NCBI GenBank assembly: GCA_030696845.1
Contig: JAUYRJ010000037.1
Location: 1-32,480, forward strand
Origin: Polynucleobacter sp.
Lineage (GTDB): Bacteria > Pseudomonadota > Gammaproteobacteria > Burkholderiales > Burkholderiaceae
Reading direction: 5' to 3'
DNA length: 32,480 bases
In this document: in pieces, positions 8,347-16,290 of the stretch
How the letters are laid out: every line of letters begins with the position of its first letter
Position numbering within the stretch: position 1 is the first letter of the stretch
Translations under genes and position numbers: made by a program
Notes under the pieces: model-generated
Told to the model about the DNA's origin: nothing
Seen by the model: only the letters and a program-made list of their open reading frames with translations
Database searches by the model: none

Positions 8347-8706
8347 TTAATCTGCTAATGCTAAAAATAAAAGTCCAGAAATAATCGAAATCACGATGGC
8401 CGCCTGAATCCAGCCTTTACGTAATCCGCGCCATGTTCCAAACTCAATCATTAAGAGGCGTATACCGCCTACCAAGTGGATCGTCAATAAAGTCACCAGA
8501 CCCCATTCACCTACCTTGACGGCCCAAAAATCAGTCAACTTTAAATAGCGATCTAATTCATCGGCGCCAAATAGAGACTGTGACAATAAAAAGAAATGGA
8601 TCGGCAAAAAACAGGCGAGCAACAGACCGGAAACCCGGTGTGCCATATAAATAAAATAGGATAAATGGGATTTAGCGCGGTGATCTATTGTCGGTCTATT
8701 GCTCAT
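8347..8706 (-). CDS. Succinate dehydrogenase/fumarate reductase-like cytochrome b anchor subunit (SdhC-type)
   Basis: 119 residues with three predicted membrane helices (about 22-45, 63-85, 98-118). It has the SdhC hallmarks: MAHRVSGLLL at the start of helix 1, PIHFF near its end, and TIHLVGGIRLL in helix 2, where histidines can ligate heme b and form the quinone pocket. The reading frame is open further upstream to 9027, but that part overlaps the preceding gene out of frame and looks non-coding. The ATG at 8704-8706 overlaps the previous stop (ATGA) and has GGAG seven bases upstream. It anchors the flavoprotein and Fe-S subunits to the inner membrane and exchanges electrons with quinone. 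Confidence 0.85.
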   Translation of the reverse strand: MSNRPTIDHRAKSHLSYFIYMAHRVSGLLLACFLPIHFFLLSQSLFGADELDRYLKLTDFWAVKVGEWGLVTLLTIHLVGGIRLLMIEFGTWRGLRKGWIQAAIVISIISGLLFLALAD

Positions 8707-9071
8707 CGCCCCACTCCACCAGTAAAGACACCAATCACAGCAGTAGTGCCCAGTATTAAAATTAGGGCCGCCAAGATCCATGGCAATACCCTTACCCCTG
8801 TAGAAAGCGGAAAGTTCTCGCGCAAAATATTGGCAAGGCCGATTGGCGCGTGAACAAAGCAAGCTAACACAAAGACTTCGTAGAAGAAGGCAAAAAACCA
8901 ATTGCCTTGCGTGCGACCTAAAATCTCGCCCGCAGTAAGCCCGCCGCGTATAGCGTAAAACATAATCAATAAATGAATCGCAACGCACAAGCCCAGCACC
9001 ATTGCGCTGATACGCTGCGCATACCAAAGCTTAGCTTGCAATAAAGCGTTGCTATGTATTGCCGTACTCAC
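8703..9071 (-). CDS. Second membrane anchor subunit of the SDH/FRD-like complex
   Basis: 122 residues, with three predicted helices at about 20-42, 58-82 and 93-116. It shares the pattern of small SDH/FRD anchors: WYAQRISAMVLGLCVAIHLLIMFYA in helix 1 and CFVHAPIGLANILRE at the end of helix 2, with histidines suited to heme b or quinone binding. The start is GTG at 9069-9071, overlapping the Fe-S subunit stop (GTGA), with GGGG six bases upstream. The operon therefore encodes two different anchors, as in classical four-subunit SDH. Which one is functionally SdhC or SdhD cannot be decided from sequence alone. Confidence 0.8.
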   Translation of the reverse strand: MSTAIHSNALLQAKLWYAQRISAMVLGLCVAIHLLIMFYAIRGGLTAGEILGRTQGNWFFAFFYEVFVLACFVHAPIGLANILRENFPLSTGVRVLPWILAALILILGTTAVIGVFTGGVGR

Positions 9072-9799
9072 AACTTACCCCACTTACTGCCGCGTACCGC
9101 GGCTCTCGCAACTATTTTTTTCAATCCAGCAATACCAGCGGTAGGCTCTAGTTGTTTTGGGCAGCGCTCCGTGCAACTGCCGTGCGTATGGCAAGTATGG
9201 CAACCCGCATCGCCCGCTACCGCACGCAATCGATCCAATTGCTGCACATCACGCACATCATTTGTTAATGTCCAAGCGCGATTTAGCGCGGCTGGCCCCA
9301 AATAATCCGAGCGACTGGCCACCACATCGCAGGAGGCATAGCATACGGCGCAGCCAATACACTCAATACCCGCATTCGCTAGCTGCCGCTCTTCTGAGTC
9401 TGGTTTTACTTTTGCGAAATCATCATGACGGGTTTGCTCGCCTTTAAAGAAACCAACCGCTCCCTTCCATTTGTTAAAGAACTCGCGCATATCGGTTGCA
9501 AGGTCTTTAATCACCGGTAGATTGTTCAGCGGAGCAATCTCCAATGAATCGCCTTCAACAATTTTGGCTACGTGGGTTCTACAGGTCCAGCGCGCCACAC
9601 CATTGACCGTCATAGCGCACGAACCGCACATACCCACACGGCAAGCAAACCGATAGCTGAGCGTAGGGTCTAGTTTTCGCTGGATGTAGGTCACCACATC
9701 CAAAACAGTTTGATTAGAATTGCGGGGCACCAGGTATTCGACAAACTCACCCTGCTCGGCTCCGCGCCAGACTTTGACTTTTAGATTGGTTTCAGACAT
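9068..9799 (-). CDS. Succinate dehydrogenase/fumarate reductase-like iron-sulfur subunit (SdhB/FrdB type)
   Basis: 243 residues. The N-terminal ferredoxin domain has the 2Fe-2S ligands Cys53, Cys58, Cys61 and Cys73. The C-terminal domain has Cys147, Cys150 and Cys153 with Cys213 for the 4Fe-4S cluster, and Cys157, Cys203 and Cys209 for the 3Fe-4S cluster, spaced as in SdhB; an extra Cys200 precedes the last group. It passes electrons between the flavoprotein and the membrane anchors. The frame is open upstream to 9991, but that extension is antisense to the LysR gene. The ATG at 9797-9799 gives a normal N-terminus. It has no Shine-Dalgarno, but TATAAT lies six bases before it, suggesting a leaderless message. 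It is the first gene of the operon. Confidence 0.9.
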   Translation of the reverse strand: MSETNLKVKVWRGAEQGEFVEYLVPRNSNQTVLDVVTYIQRKLDPTLSYRFACRVGMCGSCAMTVNGVARWTCRTHVAKIVEGDSLEIAPLNNLPVIKDLATDMREFFNKWKGAVGFFKGEQTRHDDFAKVKPDSEERQLANAGIECIGCAVCYASCDVVASRSDYLGPAALNRAWTLTNDVRDVQQLDRLRAVAGDAGCHTCHTHGSCTERCPKQLEPTAGIAGLKKIVARAAVRGSKWGKL

Positions 9800-9805
9800 G
9801 GTGAA

Positions 9806-9811
9806 ATTATA
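9806..9811 (-). promoter_or_regulatory. Candidate -10 box for the reductase/fumarase operon (leaderless geometry)
   Basis: On the minus strand TATAAT occupies 9811-9806, exactly six bases before the ATG at 9799. No Shine-Dalgarno is present. A transcript starting about seven bases after the hexamer would begin at the start codon itself. No good -35 is visible, which fits an activator-dependent promoter. Confidence 0.5.
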
Positions 9812-9817
9812 TCGGGG

Positions 9818-9875
9818 TATAGTAAAAAATAAATCGAATAGATTTTTTATCGAGATAAAGTATTTTTTTACTATA
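9818..9875. promoter_or_regulatory. Inverted-repeat operator in the divergent lysR/reductase region
   Basis: The left arm TATAGTAAAAAATA (9818-9831) is matched by the reverse complement of 9861-9875, differing by one extra A. The 29-base centre also holds ATCGA-like half sites. The repeat overlaps or abuts both candidate -10 boxes, the expected place for the adjacent LysR regulator to bind. The assignment to that regulator is inferred. Confidence 0.55.
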
Positions 9876-9877
9876 AT
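9872..9877 (+). promoter_or_regulatory. Candidate -10 box for the lysR gene (leaderless geometry)
   Basis: TATAAT at 9872-9877 ends six bases before the ATG at 9884, with AAACCC between and no ribosome site. It mirrors the arrangement on the opposite strand. It overlaps the right arm of the inverted repeat, which suggests autoregulation. Confidence 0.5.
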
Positions 9878-9883
9878 AAACCC

Positions 9884-10780
9884 ATGACCAGCATCCGCGT
9901 CCTCAAAAATTTCATTTCGATTACCCGTCATGGTAGCGTTGCCGCTGCAGCGCGCGAGATTGGGCTTACTGCTGCAGCCGCCGGTCAGCAATTACAACAT
10001 TTAGAGGAAGAAATCGGAGTTGAGCTATTCGACCGTAATAAACGCTCTCTGGTTCTTAACAATCAAGGTCGCGCCTTAATTGAGCCTATACAGGAGATCA
10101 TCGCGCGCTATGAAGCCTTAGGCGCTGGATTTAAAACCGAGCTCAGCGGCACCATCGTGCTTGGCGCTTTGGTGTCTAGCCTAATGGGGCATTTTGGCAA
10201 AGCTCTAAATGAATTAAAACGCAATTACCCAGAATTAGAAATTAAATTAATGGCGGGTTTATCCAGTGACTTTTTGGAGCAAGTGCTTGAGGGCAAATTG
10301 GATGCCGCCATCGTCACTGAATCTCCATTTCCCTTGCCGCAAGGCGCCTTGTGGACTGAGCTCTACAAAGAACCCATGGTCCTGATCTTGCCGGTCAATC
10401 ACTCCAAAACCAACGGATCAAAAAAGGCGTCTGAACTTATCCCTGCCAATCTTCCTTTTATACGTTTTGAACGAAAAACCTGGACTGGGTATTTGGTTGA
10501 TCAGACCATTAAGGTCAATAAATTAATGATTAATGAAGGGATGGAAATTAACTCGGTGGAGGCCATTATTGAACTCGTCAGGCAAGGCCTTGGCTATTCG
10601 ATTATTCCGCAGCTAGCTAACGTAGATTGGAAAAACGATCAGCGTGCGCGTATTCAGATACTCCCTGGTAAGGCTGTATACCGAAAAGTTGGCCTTCTCG
10701 AACGCAGACGACACAGCAGGCAAAACATTACCAGCGCAATCAAAGACCAATTCCTGAACGCAGTCAAAAAACAGGACTAA
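9884..10780 (+). CDS. LysR-family transcriptional regulator
   Basis: 298 residues, the typical LysR length. The N-terminal winged helix-turn-helix covers about 1-60: VLKNFISITRHGSVAAAAREIGLTAAAAGQQLQHLEEEIGVELFDR. The C-terminal effector-binding domain starts near 87 with GTIVLGALVSSLMG and runs to the end. It is divergent from the reductase/fumarase operon across an 84-base region with an inverted repeat, the classical arrangement for a LysR activator of its neighbour. The effector is probably a substrate or intermediate of that pathway (inference). The ATG at 9884 has no Shine-Dalgarno. The gene ends 16 bases from the fdx stop on the other strand. Confidence 0.92.
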   Translation: MTSIRVLKNFISITRHGSVAAAAREIGLTAAAAGQQLQHLEEEIGVELFDRNKRSLVLNNQGRALIEPIQEIIARYEALGAGFKTELSGTIVLGALVSSLMGHFGKALNELKRNYPELEIKLMAGLSSDFLEQVLEGKLDAAIVTESPFPLPQGALWTELYKEPMVLILPVNHSKTNGSKKASELIPANLPFIRFERKTWTGYLVDQTIKVNKLMINEGMEINSVEAIIELVRQGLGYSIIPQLANVDWKNDQRARIQILPGKAVYRKVGLLERRRHSRQNITSAIKDQFLNAVKKQD

Positions 10781-10788
10781 GCAGTCTT
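10766..10788 (-). terminator. Intrinsic terminator of the isc operon
   Basis: Read on the minus strand, AAGACT-GCTT-AGTCCT forms a short hairpin with one mismatch, followed by G and six T. It lies about nine bases past the fdx stop and overlaps the 3' end of the lysR gene. The stem is weak, so efficiency is uncertain. Confidence 0.5.
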
Positions 10789-10796
10789 GAAAAAAA

Positions 10797-11135
10797 TCAG
10801 TGGTTTTCTTTGGCGTGATTGATTGAATATTTAGGAATCTCAACAACCAGATCCTCTTTTGCCACGATTGCCTGACAAGACAGTCTTGATAAAGGGTTTA
10901 AGCCCCACGCTCGATCCAGCAAGTCTTCCTCATTTTCATCGGGCTCATTGAGACTATTAAATCCTTCGCGCACAATGACGTGACAGGTGGTGCAGGCGCA
11001 CACCATGTCGCAAGCATGTTCGATTGGAATGTCGTTTTCTAGTAAAGCCTCACAAATGCTGGTGCCAGGGGCAACTTCCAGTACTGAACCCTCAGGGCAG
11101 TATTCGCTGTGGGGCAGAATGACAATTTGGGTCAT
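10797..11135 (-). CDS. fdx: ISC-type 2Fe-2S ferredoxin
   Basis: 112 residues. The adrenodoxin-like cluster ligands are Cys42, Cys48, Cys51 and Cys87, in ACDMVCACTTCHVIV and RLSCQAIV, at the same positions as E. coli Fdx. It delivers electrons to the IscS-IscU machinery during cluster assembly. It is the last gene of the isc operon, beginning 21 bases after the hscA stop. No iscX follows: the next gene is the convergent lysR. Confidence 0.95.
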   Translation of the reverse strand: MTQIVILPHSEYCPEGSVLEVAPGTSICEALLENDIPIEHACDMVCACTTCHVIVREGFNSLNEPDENEEDLLDRAWGLNPLSRLSCQAIVAKEDLVVEIPKYSINHAKENH

Positions 11136-11156
11136 GACGCAATCTCGATCCGTTAA

Positions 11157-13022
11157 TTAAATTTCAGAAACACTTTTGCCAGTTAGAGCCTTTTGAATGC
11201 TCGAATTCATTCGCTTTTGCGCAAAATCATCCGTTGCCTTCGCAGCATGGTCGACTGCCCGGCGTAGGGCATCACTATCCTCTTCGGCAGATAAAATACC
11301 TTGTAGCTTTGCCATCTCTTGATCTACTGCCGCACGTTCCGCATCACTCAATAAGCCACCGTCCGCCGATAAAGCGGCCTGAACGGCATCTAGCAAGCGC
11401 TGTGCGGACACCTGCTCTTCTCGAAGTGCCCGTGCCTTGAGGTCGATTTGCGCCGAAGCGAAGCCATCTTGCAGCATGCGGGTAATTTCAGCATCACTTA
11501 AGCCGTACGACGGTTTAATATCGATTGAAGCAGCTACCCCTGAACCCTGTTCGGTTGCCCGCACCGATAAGAGGCCGTCGGCATCCACCTGAAAGGTCAC
11601 CCGAATACGAGCCGCGCCCGCAACCATTGGAGGAATACCGCGTAATTCAAATTTACCCAAGGAACGGCAATCGGCTGATGTCTCCCGCTCGCCCTGAACC
11701 ACATGCAGCGCTAAGGCAGTTTGACCATCCTTAAATGTGGTGAAATCTTGCGCCCGCGCTACCGGTATCGGTGTGTTGCGCGGAATAATTTTTTCAACTA
11801 AGCCGCCCATAGTTTCAATACCCAGCGAGAGCGGGATCACATCGAGCAAGAGCCATTCATCGTTCTTACCTTGATTGCCAGCGAGTAAATCGGCCTGCAT
11901 CGCGGCGCCCATGGCGACCACTTGATCTGGGTTGAGATTATTCAGTGGCTCACTGCCAAATAATTCGCCAACTGCGCGCTGGACATTGGGCATACGAGTA
12001 GCGCCGCCTACCATCACCACGCCCTTAATTTCCTCGGCCTTCAATCCCGAATCTCGCAGGGCCTTTCGAACTGCCGCCAAGGTTTTGGCGACAAGATTAT
12101 GGGTCATCTCAAAAAATTGCGCCTGACTAACACCCACGTTCACTACGGTACCGTCACTCAAGGTTTGATGTACTCGCGCTAAAGGGTTATGGCTGAGTTG
12201 CTCTTTGGCTGTTTTGCAAGCCATCAGCAAAGCACGGTGATCCTGTATAGATATCGGAGGCAACTTGGCTTGCTCAATAACCCAGCAATACAGACGATGA
12301 TCAAAGTCATCGCCACCCAAAGCCGAATCACCGCCTGTGGATAAAACCTCAAATACCCCTTTGCTCATACGCAAAATAGAGATATCAAAGGTTCCGCCGC
12401 CCAAGTCATAGACGGCATAAAGTCCTTCGGATGCATTATCAAGACCGTATGCAATCGCGGCCGCTGTTGGTTCATTCAGCAAACGCAGCACTTCAACGCC
12501 CGCCAATTTAGCCGCATCTTTGGTGGCTTGGCGCTGCGCGTCGTCAAAATATGCCGGAACAGTAATCACTGCGCCGACGATTTCATCGCTTACAGAATCC
12601 TCGGCTAACTGCCGCAAACGAGCCAAGATTTCTGCAGAAACTTCAATTGGACTCTTGTCGCCAGCGACGGTCCGCAACTTCAGCATCCCCGGCTGATCGA
12701 CAAACTCATATGGCGCGTTTTCTAAATGATCCACATCACCAAGACCGCGCCCCATGAAGCGCTTTACCGAGACGATCGTATTTTTAGGATCGCTTACTAC
12801 ACTTTCAAGCGCCTCAAAACCCGCTTGAGTTCTCCCATCCGGCAAATAACGCACAACAGAGGGCAGCAATTCGCGGCCCTGCTCATCAGGTAGCACCTTA
12901 GGCAAAGCATCCCGTACTACGGCGACTAAGGAGTTGGTTGTGCCAAGGTCGATGCCAATGGCAATGCGTCGCTGATGCGGCGCAAGGGACATGCCCGGTT
13001 CAGAAATTTGTAATAAGGCCAT
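11157..13022 (-). CDS. hscA: HscA, Hsp70-type chaperone for Fe-S cluster transfer
   Basis: 621 residues. The actin-like ATPase domain opens with [14 protein letters not shown] at about 22-35, with [35 protein letters not shown] and [10 protein letters not shown] as further nucleotide-site motifs. The substrate-binding and lid domains follow from about residue 390. The N-terminal [12 protein letters not shown] extension is characteristic of HscA rather than DnaK. It binds the LPPVK motif of IscU and, stimulated by HscB, helps release the cluster. It starts 11 bases after hscB and precedes fdx. No clear ribosome site is seen, so coupling with hscB is likely. Confidence 0.96.
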   Translation of the reverse strand: MALLQISEPGMSLAPHQRRIAIGIDLGTTNSLVAVVRDALPKVLPDEQGRELLPSVVRYLPDGRTQAGFEALESVVSDPKNTIVSVKRFMGRGLGDVDHLENAPYEFVDQPGMLKLRTVAGDKSPIEVSAEILARLRQLAEDSVSDEIVGAVITVPAYFDDAQRQATKDAAKLAGVEVLRLLNEPTAAAIAYGLDNASEGLYAVYDLGGGTFDISILRMSKGVFEVLSTGGDSALGGDDFDHRLYCWVIEQAKLPPISIQDHRALLMACKTAKEQLSHNPLARVHQTLSDGTVVNVGVSQAQFFEMTHNLVAKTLAAVRKALRDSGLKAEEIKGVVMVGGATRMPNVQRAVGELFGSEPLNNLNPDQVVAMGAAMQADLLAGNQGKNDEWLLLDVIPLSLGIETMGGLVEKIIPRNTPIPVARAQDFTTFKDGQTALALHVVQGERETSADCRSLGKFELRGIPPMVAGAARIRVTFQVDADGLLSVRATEQGSGVAASIDIKPSYGLSDAEITRMLQDGFASAQIDLKARALREEQVSAQRLLDAVQAALSADGGLLSDAERAAVDQEMAKLQGILSAEEDSDALRRAVDHAAKATDDFAQKRMNSSIQKALTGKSVSEI

Positions 13023-13033
13023 CGTCAGTCAAT

Positions 13034-13573
13034 TTAAGCAAGTGCCGCAATGGCGTCGTCTAATTCAGTTGCAAACTTATCAATAAAAAGCAAGCCGCGC
13101 AGCAGCTCCGCTGCGCGTGCATAGTTGTGCGCTTGATCAATCGCTACTCCCAACTCAGCGAGCGCCTCTTGATAGGCCGCATCCACCTCGTTCACCAGCG
13201 CATCTAAAGCGGCAATGTCATCCGCATTGTCGTCTAAACTTTCGCGCCAAGCCATCTGCTGGATTAAAAATGCGGCTGGCATCGCCGTATTGGTCTCGAG
13301 CTTGGCATCAACTCCGTTTAATTGGCAAAGGTACAGACCGCGCTGAATTGGATTCTTCAGGGTTTGATGGGCGCTATTTGCGAAGGTTGCCATCTGCATC
13401 GCGATGCGCTGTTCGCTATCGCTCCCTTGGGAGTGACGATCCGGGTGCACTTCTTTTTGAATCGCCAGATACGCGCGATCAAGCTCTTGCAAGTCGAGTT
13501 TGAATTGCGGGCTTAAGCCAAAGAAGCGAAAGTAATCCTCAGACGCGGAATGATTCGCCACAACCACACTCAT
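13034..13573 (-). CDS. hscB: HscB, J-domain co-chaperone
   Basis: 179 residues. The N-terminal J domain has [10 protein letters not shown] and the HPD tripeptide at 43-45; the C-terminal half is the helical IscU-binding domain. It recruits IscU to HscA and stimulates ATP hydrolysis. The ATG at 13573 lies 35 bases inside the iscA coding region. An AAGGA at 13577-13573 is too close for that ATG but is spaced five bases from the in-frame GTG at 13567-13565, so the true start may be GTG, two codons in. Either way the gene is translationally linked to iscA. Confidence 0.93.
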   Translation of the reverse strand: MSVVVANHSASEDYFRFFGLSPQFKLDLQELDRAYLAIQKEVHPDRHSQGSDSEQRIAMQMATFANSAHQTLKNPIQRGLYLCQLNGVDAKLETNTAMPAAFLIQQMAWRESLDDNADDIAALDALVNEVDAAYQEALAELGVAIDQAHNYARAAELLRGLLFIDKFATELDDAIAALA

Positions 13574-13862
13574 CCTTCATGTTTGGATTCTGAAACTTAA
13601 AGCCCTCATTCAGACCTTCGCGCACAAAGTCGAGTTCTGTGCCATCCAAATACGCCAAACTTTTAGGATCGACAAATATCTTGATGCCATTGGATTCGAA
13701 CATTTGATCTTCTGGAGCGGCATCGTCGACATACTCCAGCTGATAAGCCAAACCAGAGCAGCCGGTTGTTCGCACCCCAAGACGAAGCCCGCACCCCTTG
13801 CCGCGCTTTTGTAAATTGCGATTCACGTGCGCCGCCGCTTTTTGAGTCAATGTAATTGCCAT
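13539..13862 (-). CDS. iscA: IscA, A-type Fe-S carrier
   Basis: 107 residues of the HesB/IscA family. The three conserved cysteines are Cys35 ([10 protein letters not shown]), Cys99 and Cys101 (DECGCGESF), which hold iron or a cluster between two protomers. It acts as a carrier delivering clusters, mainly 4Fe-4S, to targets. AGGAG lies six bases before the ATG. It lies 25 bases downstream of iscU, and its 3' end overlaps the hscB start. Confidence 0.96.
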   Translation of the reverse strand: MAITLTQKAAAHVNRNLQKRGKGCGLRLGVRTTGCSGLAYQLEYVDDAAPEDQMFESNGIKIFVDPKSLAYLDGTELDFVREGLNEGFKFQNPNMKDECGCGESFRV

Positions 13863-13887
13863 CGTGTGCTCCTGAATAAATACCTGC

Positions 13888-14274
13888 TTAATTACCCGGA
13901 TGCTTTTCTTTGTAATCCTGGACTGCCGCCTTAATCGCGTCCTCAGCCAAGATCGAGCAGTGAATCTTCACGGGGGGCAAGGCCAATTCTTCTGCAATTA
14001 AGGAGTTCTTAATCTCGAGCGCCTGATCCAGCGTTTTGCCTTTTACCCACTCCGTAACCAAAGACGAGGATGCGATTGCGGATCCGCAGCCGTAGGTCTT
14101 AAATTTGGCGTCCTCAATGATGCCCTGCTCATTCACCCGAATTTGCAATTTCATGACGTCGCCACAAGCAGGTGCGCCCACCATGCCGGTACCAACATTG
14201 TCATCCGTTTTTGCAAATGAGCCTACGTTGCGTGGGTTCTCATAATGATCAATTACTTTATCGCTATATGCCAT
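13888..14274 (-). CDS. iscU: IscU, Fe-S cluster scaffold
   Basis: 128 residues. Ligands Cys37 (GAPACGDV), Cys63 (TYGCGSAI) and Cys106 (KIHCSIL) are at the canonical positions, as is the HscA recognition motif LPPVK at 99-103. Asp39, which influences cluster release, is also present. Clusters are built here from sulfur supplied by IscS. GGAGAG is eight bases before the ATG. It sits between iscS and iscA in the standard order. Confidence 0.98.
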   Translation of the reverse strand: MAYSDKVIDHYENPRNVGSFAKTDDNVGTGMVGAPACGDVMKLQIRVNEQGIIEDAKFKTYGCGSAIASSSLVTEWVKGKTLDQALEIKNSLIAEELALPPVKIHCSILAEDAIKAAVQDYKEKHPGN

Positions 14275-14304
14275 GGTATTTTCTCTCCGACTGTATCTAT
14301 CTGC

Positions 14305-15564
14305 TTAGTGGGCAGCCCACTGAATCGTACTTAAATCAATGCCATCTTTGAACATTTCCCATAAAGGGGAAAGCTCACGCAACTTGGCAATCTTCTCTTT
14401 AACCAATTGCACTGTGAAATCAACTTCTTCTTCGGTAGTAAAGCGACCGATCGTAAACCGAATCGAACTATGGGCTAGCTCATCATTACGACCGAGCGCA
14501 CGCAACACATAAGAAGGTTCGAGCGAAGCCGAAGTACAGGCAGAACCTGAAGAAATTGCCACATCCTTAAGGGCCATCAGCATTGACTCACCTTCAACAT
14601 AGTTAAAACTAATATTGAGATTGTGTGCAACGCGCTGATCCATATCGCCATTGACATAGACCTCTTCAATGTCGCTAAGGCCCTTTAATAAGCGATCGCG
14701 CAAAGCACGAATGCGATTATTTTCTTCAATCATGTCTAGGCGCGCAATCTTAAATGCCTCGCCCATTCCCACGATTTGATGGACTGGCAAGGTGCCTGAA
14801 CGCATACCGCGCTCATGTCCGCCACCATGAATCTGCGCCTCAATCCGGATACGTGGCTTACGACGCACAAATAAGGCGCCAATGCCTTTAGGTCCATATG
14901 TTTTGTGGGCTGAAAAACTCATCAAGTCCACTTTGATTTTCTCTAAATCGATATCGATTTTGCCAGTCGCCTGTGCTGCGTCGACATGCAAAATAATGCC
15001 TTTTGAACGGGTCAGTTCGCCAATTCGTGGAATATCTTGAATAACGCCGATTTCATTATTGACATACATCACGGACACCAAAATGGTATCGGGACGGATA
15101 GCCGCCTCGAGCTGAGCGAAATCAATCAAGCCATTGGGCATCACATCCAAGTACGTTACCTCAAACCCCTCGCGCTCGAGCTCGCGACAGGTATCAAGGG
15201 TAGCCTTGTGCTCGGTCTTGACCGTGATCAGGTGCTTGCCCTTGTCTTTATAAAAGTGCGCTGCGCCCTTCACAGCTAAATTAATGCTCTCGGTAGCGCC
15301 GCTGGTCCAAACGATCTCGCGGGGATCGGCATGAACTAACTTGGCCACTTCATCACGCGCCTCCTCAACCGCCTCTTCGGCGGCCCAGCCAAATGCATGA
15401 CTGCGTGAAGCGGCATTGCCAAATTGCTCGCGCAAATACGGAATCATCTTATCGACAACTCGAGGATCGATCGGTGTCGTTGCCGAATAATCCATATAGA
15501 CCGGGAAATGCTTCGGGCTAAATAAGGAAACTGGCTGAATGGCTTTCGTTTCAGGTGCGTTCAT
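14305..15564 (-). CDS. iscS: IscS, cysteine desulfurase
   Basis: 419 residues, about 15 longer than E. coli IscS because of a polar N-terminal leader before [16 protein letters not shown]. The PLP lysine is Lys221 in [12 protein letters not shown], and the persulfide-carrying cysteine is Cys343 in [22 protein letters not shown] carries the PLP-stacking histidine. It converts cysteine to alanine and hands the sulfur to IscU and other acceptors. There is no clear ribosome site before the ATG, and the preceding iscR stop is 36 bases upstream. Confidence 0.97.
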   Translation of the reverse strand: MNAPETKAIQPVSLFSPKHFPVYMDYSATTPIDPRVVDKMIPYLREQFGNAASRSHAFGWAAEEAVEEARDEVAKLVHADPREIVWTSGATESINLAVKGAAHFYKDKGKHLITVKTEHKATLDTCRELEREGFEVTYLDVMPNGLIDFAQLEAAIRPDTILVSVMYVNNEIGVIQDIPRIGELTRSKGIILHVDAAQATGKIDIDLEKIKVDLMSFSAHKTYGPKGIGALFVRRKPRIRIEAQIHGGGHERGMRSGTLPVHQIVGMGEAFKIARLDMIEENNRIRALRDRLLKGLSDIEEVYVNGDMDQRVAHNLNISFNYVEGESMLMALKDVAISSGSACTSASLEPSYVLRALGRNDELAHSSIRFTIGRFTTEEEVDFTVQLVKEKIAKLRELSPLWEMFKDGIDLSTIQWAAH

Positions 15565-15600
15565 AGTTCAATCAACTGTTAGTAATGCAACTTAAAAAAA

Positions 15601-16173
15601 TTAACTTTGCCGTGCAAGGTTAAAAACTGAATTCACAATCGGCGCCTTAGACGGAGCAGCTTCTTTTTTAGCAAGCGCAACGGGTACCGACTTCATCAAC
15701 TTGACATGCTCTACTTTGCTCTTCTTCTCGCGCAGGTCCTGAATCACAATGCCCCGATCAGCTTGCTGCGCTACCAAGTCCCGTAGTGATACCGAGGCAA
15801 GGTATTCCACCATTCTGGTATTCAAATTAGCCCACAAGTCGTGTGTCATGCAACGGCCATGCTGATCATCATCGCCATGGCAATTTCCTTTGCCGCCACA
15901 CTGGGTTGCATCCAATGGCTCGTCAACGGCAACAATAATATCCGCAACACTGACCTCTTCCGGTTTGCGCGCCAAGGTATAGCCTCCGCCGGGTCCCCGC
16001 GTGCTCTCCACGATGTTGAAACGGCGGAGTTTGCCAAATAGCTGCTCTAAATACGAGAGGGAGATTTTCTGCCTCTGGCTAATGCCAGCCAATGTCACTG
16101 GCCCGTGCGCCTCTCGCAAGGCTAGATCAATCATGGCGGTTACTGCAAAACGACCTTTGGTTGTAAGTCTCAT
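15601..16173 (-). CDS. iscR: IscR, Rrf2-family Fe-S-sensing regulator
   Basis: 190 residues. The N-terminal winged helix is MRLTTKGRFAVTAMIDLAL through a recognition segment around YLEQLFGKLRRFNIVESTRGPGGGY. The 2Fe-2S ligands are Cys92, Cys98, Cys108 and His111. E. coli has Cys92, Cys98, Cys104 and His107, so four residues are inserted between the second and third cysteine, in an acidic/His stretch. The C-terminal tail is longer and basic. Holo-IscR represses the isc operon; apo-IscR acts on other promoters. AAGGTG precedes the ATG by four bases. It is the first gene of the operon and has an IscR-type site upstream. Confidence 0.96.
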   Translation of the reverse strand: MRLTTKGRFAVTAMIDLALREAHGPVTLAGISQRQKISLSYLEQLFGKLRRFNIVESTRGPGGGYTLARKPEEVSVADIIVAVDEPLDATQCGGKGNCHGDDDQHGRCMTHDLWANLNTRMVEYLASVSLRDLVAQQADRGIVIQDLREKKSKVEHVKLMKSVPVALAKKEAAPSKAPIVNSVFNLARQS

Positions 16174-16211
16174 AGGGCACCTTGGTAATGGAGAGTTATG
16201 GACAGCTCACA

Positions 16212-16232
16212 GTCGGGCGGGTAATACCCGAC
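16212..16232 (-). other. Hairpin in the predicted iscR 5' leader
   Basis: GTCGGG and CCCGAC flank a nine-base loop; the loop and inner stem also contain the palindrome CGGGTAATACCCG. If transcription starts near 16237 the hairpin lies at the very 5' end of the mRNA. It partly overlaps the IscR site. It may stabilise the RNA or be incidental. Confidence 0.35.
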
Positions 16233-16248
16233 CATTGGAGTCAACTAT
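16224..16248 (-). promoter_or_regulatory. IscR type 1 binding site upstream of iscR
   Basis: Read on the minus strand from 16248 to 16224, the 25 bases match the published type 1 consensus (ATASYYGACT, five to six variable bases, then GTCRRSTAT) at 22 of 25 positions by hand alignment: ATAGTTGACT, then CCAATG, then GTCGGGTAT. It overlaps the predicted -10 box, which fits feedback repression by holo-IscR. Confidence 0.75.
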
Positions 16249-16274
16249 ACCATATACCCCACTAATCTGCTCAA
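16244..16274 (-). promoter_or_regulatory. Predicted isc operon promoter
   Basis: On the minus strand TATAGT (16249-16244) is preceded by TG at the extended -10 position (16252-16251). A weak TTGAGC at 16274-16269 lies 19 bases upstream. The -10 sits inside the IscR site, so bound IscR would block polymerase. Confidence 0.5.
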
Positions 16275-16290
16275 GTACTACCCACTTTAG

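Noticed and set aside
8707..9027. Upstream extension of the SdhC-type anchor frame (open to 9027)
   Set aside because: It overlaps the second anchor gene out of frame, has a non-membrane, low-complexity composition, and the ATGA overlap at 8703-8706 with a good ribosome site marks the true start.
9800..9991. Extension of the SdhB-like frame over the divergent promoter into the lysR gene
   Set aside because: It is antisense to the LysR coding region, shows no family similarity, and would push the start across the operator; the ATG at 9799 gives the usual N-terminus.
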